Positions 7,860 to 10,291 of a stretch of DNA of 10,291 nt are shown piece by piece. The stretch is from DASUNQ01 sp036277075. Lineage in GTDB: Bacteria > Acidobacteriota > Thermoanaerobaculia > Multivoradales > UBA5704. The stretch's first letter is position 1. Every line of letters begins with the position of its first letter. A program made the position numbers and the translations under genes. The stretch lies in assembly GCA_036277075.1 (NCBI GenBank), contig DASUNQ010000101.1, positions 1 to 10,291 of the forward strand, written 5' to 3'. Below the pieces are notes generated by a model. That model was not told the origin of the DNA and searched no databases. It worked only from the letters and a program-made list of their open reading frames with translations.

Positions 7860-10291
7860 CAGTGCGGCGCTCGGGGCGGGCTCGAGCGCCTGCGGCGCCC
7901 CCGCGAGCCCCAGCGCCCGCCGCAGGTGGCGGGCGAGCGCCGCGACGTGCGGCGGCTCGTGCATCGTCAGGTGGTTGCCGGGGGCGATGATCACCTCGAC
8001 GCCGCCGCGGGCGAGCTCGATCCAGGGGAGCTCGGGGCGCGGCGGGTCGCCGAGGCGGCGCTCCTCGGCGCGGAAGAAGAGGAGCCGGCCCTCCCAACGG
8101 GCCGGCGCGTGGGCGTAGAGCGCCGCCGCGTTGGCCTCGATCACCCGCACCTGCCGGCGCGCCTGGCCGTCGTCGAAGTCCTCCCCCGGCCGGGCCGCGC
8201 GCCGCGCCGCCGCGATCGCCAGCTCGAGCTGCGCCTCCGGCTCCAGCCGCCGCAGCGCCTCGAGGTCCAGCTCGACGCGCCCGCGGAAGACCGCCGCCAC
8301 CGACTCGGCGTGCCCCTCGCGCGCCGGCATCTGGTCGCCGCAGGGGGTGTCCATCAGCGCCAGGAGCGCCACCTCCTCGCCGGCCGCGCCGAGCTGCCGG
8401 GCCATCTCGAAGGCCACCATGCCCCCCATCGAGGCGCCGCCGAGGAGATAGGGCCCGCGCGGCTGGGCGCCGCGCACGAGGGCGAGGTAGTGCGCCGCCA
8501 TCGCCTCGATCGAGGCGAGCGGCTCCTCCCCCGGCTCCAGCCCGCGCGAGCGCAGGCCGTAGACCGGCTGCTCGCACGGCAGCTCGCGGGCCAGGGCGCG
8601 GAAGGTGTAGACGTGGCCGCCGACCTGGTGGACGAGGAAGAGCGGCGCCCCGCCGCTCCCGGCCTGGAGCCGCACCAGGCAGGAGGGAGCGGCACGGGGC
8701 GCGGCGGCGCCCTCGCCGTCCGGGGCGAGACGCGGCGCCAGGAGCGCCGCCATCGCCGCCACCGTCGGGGCCTCGAGGAGGAGGTCGGAGGAGACCTCGA
8801 CGCCGAGCGCGCCGCGCAGGCGGGAGGCGAGCTGGAGGCCGAGCAGCGAGCTGCCCCCGAGGTCGAAGAAGTCGTCGTGGACGCCGAAGCCGGGCACGCC
8901 GAGCAGGTCGCGCCAGACGGCCGCGATCCCCTCCTCGAGCGGCGTGCGCGGCGGCAGGAGGCCGCGGCCGTTGCCGCCGGCGGCGATGGCCGGCTCGGCG
9001 ACGATCTCTTCGGGCGGGGCCGCGGCGCGCGCTCCGTCCACCCAGTAGCGGCGGCGCTCGAAGGGGTAGGTGGGGAGCGGCACCCGGCGCCGCCGCTCGC
9101 CGGCCCAGAAGCCGCCCCAGTCGATCTCGGCGCCGCCGATCCAGAGGCGGCCGAGGGCCCCGAGGAGCGCGTCGAGCTCGGAGCGCCCCTCGGTGGGCCG
9201 CGGCAGCGAGGCGACGACACGGGGGGCGGCGTCCGGCTGCCGGCGCGCGAACCCGGACAGGACCTGGCCCGGCCCGACCTCGAGGACGAGCGCCGGACCG
9301 CGGGCGAGGAGGGTCGCGAGGCCGTCGGCGAAGCGCACCGTCTCGCGCAGGTGGCGCGCCCAGTAGCCTGGGTCGACGGCCTCGAGCGCGGTGATCCAGG
9401 CACCGGTCACGTTGGACAGGTAGGGAAGGATGGGTGGGCTCAGCGGCACCGTCTCCACGACGGCGCGGAATGCGGCGACGGCGGGCTCCATCATCCGCGA
9501 GTGGAAAGCGTGCGAGGTGCGCAGGCGGCGCGCCTCGACGCCGCGGCGGGCAAGCGCCGCCTCGAGCGCCGCGACACGCTCCGCCGGCCCGGACACGACG
9601 CAGGCGGACGGCGCGTTGACCGCGGCGAGCGACAGCTCGTCTTGCCCACCCAGAAATTCCTGGACCTCCTCCTCGTCCAGAGGCACCCCCAGCATCGCGC
9701 CCGCCGGCAGCGCCTGCATGATCCGCCCGCGCGCCGCCATCAGCCGCAGGCCGTCCTCGAGCGAGAAGACGCCGGCGAGATAGGCCGCCACGTACTCGCC
9801 GAGCGAGTGGCCGAGCATCGCCTGCGGCCGCACTCCCCAGCTCGACCAGAGCTCCGCCAGGGCGACCTCGACGGCGAAGAGCGCCGGCTGCGCGATCGCC
9901 GTCTGCTCCAGCCGCCGCGCCGCCGCCTCGCGATCGGCGGCCGCGGGCGGGTGGAGCAGCGCGCGCAGGTCGAGCCCCAGCTCCGGCCGCAGCAGCTCGC
10001 AGCAGCGGTCGAGGGCGGCGCGGAAGACCGGCTCCGCGGCGTACAGCTCCGCGCCCATTCCGGGGTGCTGCGCCCCCTGCCCGGGGAGGAGGAAGGCGAC
10101 CGGCGTCCCCTCGCCGGGGCAGGCGCCGGCGGCGAGCCTTCGCGGGTCGGCGCCGCGCAAGGCCGCGACGGCGTCGCCGCGGGCGCGGCACACCAGGGCG
10201 CGGCGGTGGCGCATCCCCTTCCGCCCGGTCTGCAGGGTGAACGCGGCGTCGGCCAGCTCCTCCGCGCCCCAGCCGCCGGCGCTCTCCAGCC
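7803..10291 (-). CDS. Type I polyketide synthase, C-terminal part: KS-AT linker, malonyl-type AT, ACP, thioesterase; 5' end beyond window
   Basis: This frame is open from the right edge to TAG at 7803-7805 (828 visible residues). It opens in the KS-AT linker (LADAAFTLQTGRKGMRHRRALVC). The acyltransferase follows, with GQGAQ at 10068-10082, active site GHSLGEY (Ser codon 9804-9806) and HAFHS at 9498-9512; HAFH rather than YASH, and Leu rather than Gln after the Ser, indicate malonyl-CoA. The post-AT motif PTYPFERRRYW leads into a carrier domain, DDFFDLGGSSL, whose phosphopantetheine Ser is at 8847-8849. There are no KR, DH or ER domains between AT and ACP, so this module should leave a beta-keto group. 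The terminal thioesterase has GASMGG (Ser 8430-8432), Asp in LLALMDTP (8349-8351) and His in GNHLTM (7971-7973), so it should hydrolyse or cyclise the finished chain. The KS lies off the right edge. A non-catalytic tail of about 30 residues overlaps the convergent gene. Confidence 0.97.
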   Translation of the reverse strand, partial: LESAGGWGAEELADAAFTLQTGRKGMRHRRALVCRARGDAVAALRGADPRRLAAGACPGEGTPVAFLLPGQGAQHPGMGAELYAAEPVFRAALDRCCELLRPELGLDLRALLHPPAAADREAAARRLEQTAIAQPALFAVEVALAELWSSWGVRPQAMLGHSLGEYVAAYLAGVFSLEDGLRLMAARGRIMQALPAGAMLGVPLDEEEVQEFLGGQDELSLAAVNAPSACVVSGPAERVAALEAALARRGVEARRLRTSHAFHSRMMEPAVAAFRAVVETVPLSPPILPYLSNVTGAWITALEAVDPGYWARHLRETVRFADGLATLLARGPALVLEVGPGQVLSGFARRQPDAAPRVVASLPRPTEGRSELDALLGALGRLWIGGAEIDWGGFWAGERRRRVPLPTYPFERRRYWVDGARAAAPPEEIVAEPAIAAGGNGRGLLPPRTPLEEGIAAVWRDLLGVPGFGVHDDFFDLGGSSLLGLQLASRLRGALGVEVSSDLLLEAPTVAAMAALLAPRLAPDGEGAAAPRAAPSCLVRLQAGSGGAPLFLVHQVGGHVYTFRALARELPCEQPVYGLRSRGLEPGEEPLASIEAMAAHYLALVRGAQPRGPYLLGGASMGGMVAFEMARQLGAAGEEVALLALMDTPCGDQMPAREGHAESVAAVFRGRVELDLEALRRLEPEAQLELAIAAARRAARPGEDFDDGQARRQVRVIEANAAALYAHAPARWEGRLLFFRAEERRLGDPPRPELPWIELARGGVEVIIAPGNHLTMHEPPHVAALARHLRRALGLAGAPQALEPAPSAALSLQPGVTDLEEERAVALS

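Overview
This is a GC-rich window (roughly 70% by eye) from a bacterium with modular secondary metabolism. Several traits together suggest an Acidobacteriota-like genome: a CBM9/DUF5916-type outer-membrane protein, an in-frame UGA read as selenocysteine, and type I PKS and NRPS modules. This is inference; myxobacteria or other high-GC soil phyla are not excluded.

Layout, left to right. Positions 1-2792 (minus strand) hold the N-terminal part of an NRPS with a condensation domain and a leucine-type adenylation domain; the gene runs off the left edge. Thirteen bases before its start ends an exported protein gene (2806-3798, minus) that makes sense only if the TGA at 3202-3204 is decoded as selenocysteine. 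That gives a thioredoxin-like U-x-x-C centre fused behind a secreted beta-rich domain. Next on the same strand is a lipoprotein alpha/beta hydrolase of the S33/TAP-like type (3974-5497). A divergent intergenic region follows, then a plus-strand CBM9/DUF5916-type outer-membrane beta-barrel protein (5610-7859). Its 3' end overlaps by 57 bases the 3' end of a minus-strand PKS gene (7803-10291, running off the right edge) whose visible part is linker-AT-ACP-TE.

How they may work together. Hydrolase, selenoprotein and NRPS all face the same way and may be co-transcribed, with the selenoprotein stop almost touching the NRPS start. The PKS ends in a releasing thioesterase, while the NRPS begins with an LCL-type condensation domain that needs an upstream donor. 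Gene order is therefore not a simple colinear assembly line, and other modules must lie outside the window. The most notable item is the exported U-x-x-C selenoprotein placed directly before an NRPS gene. A naive annotation would split it into two short genes or a truncated protein.
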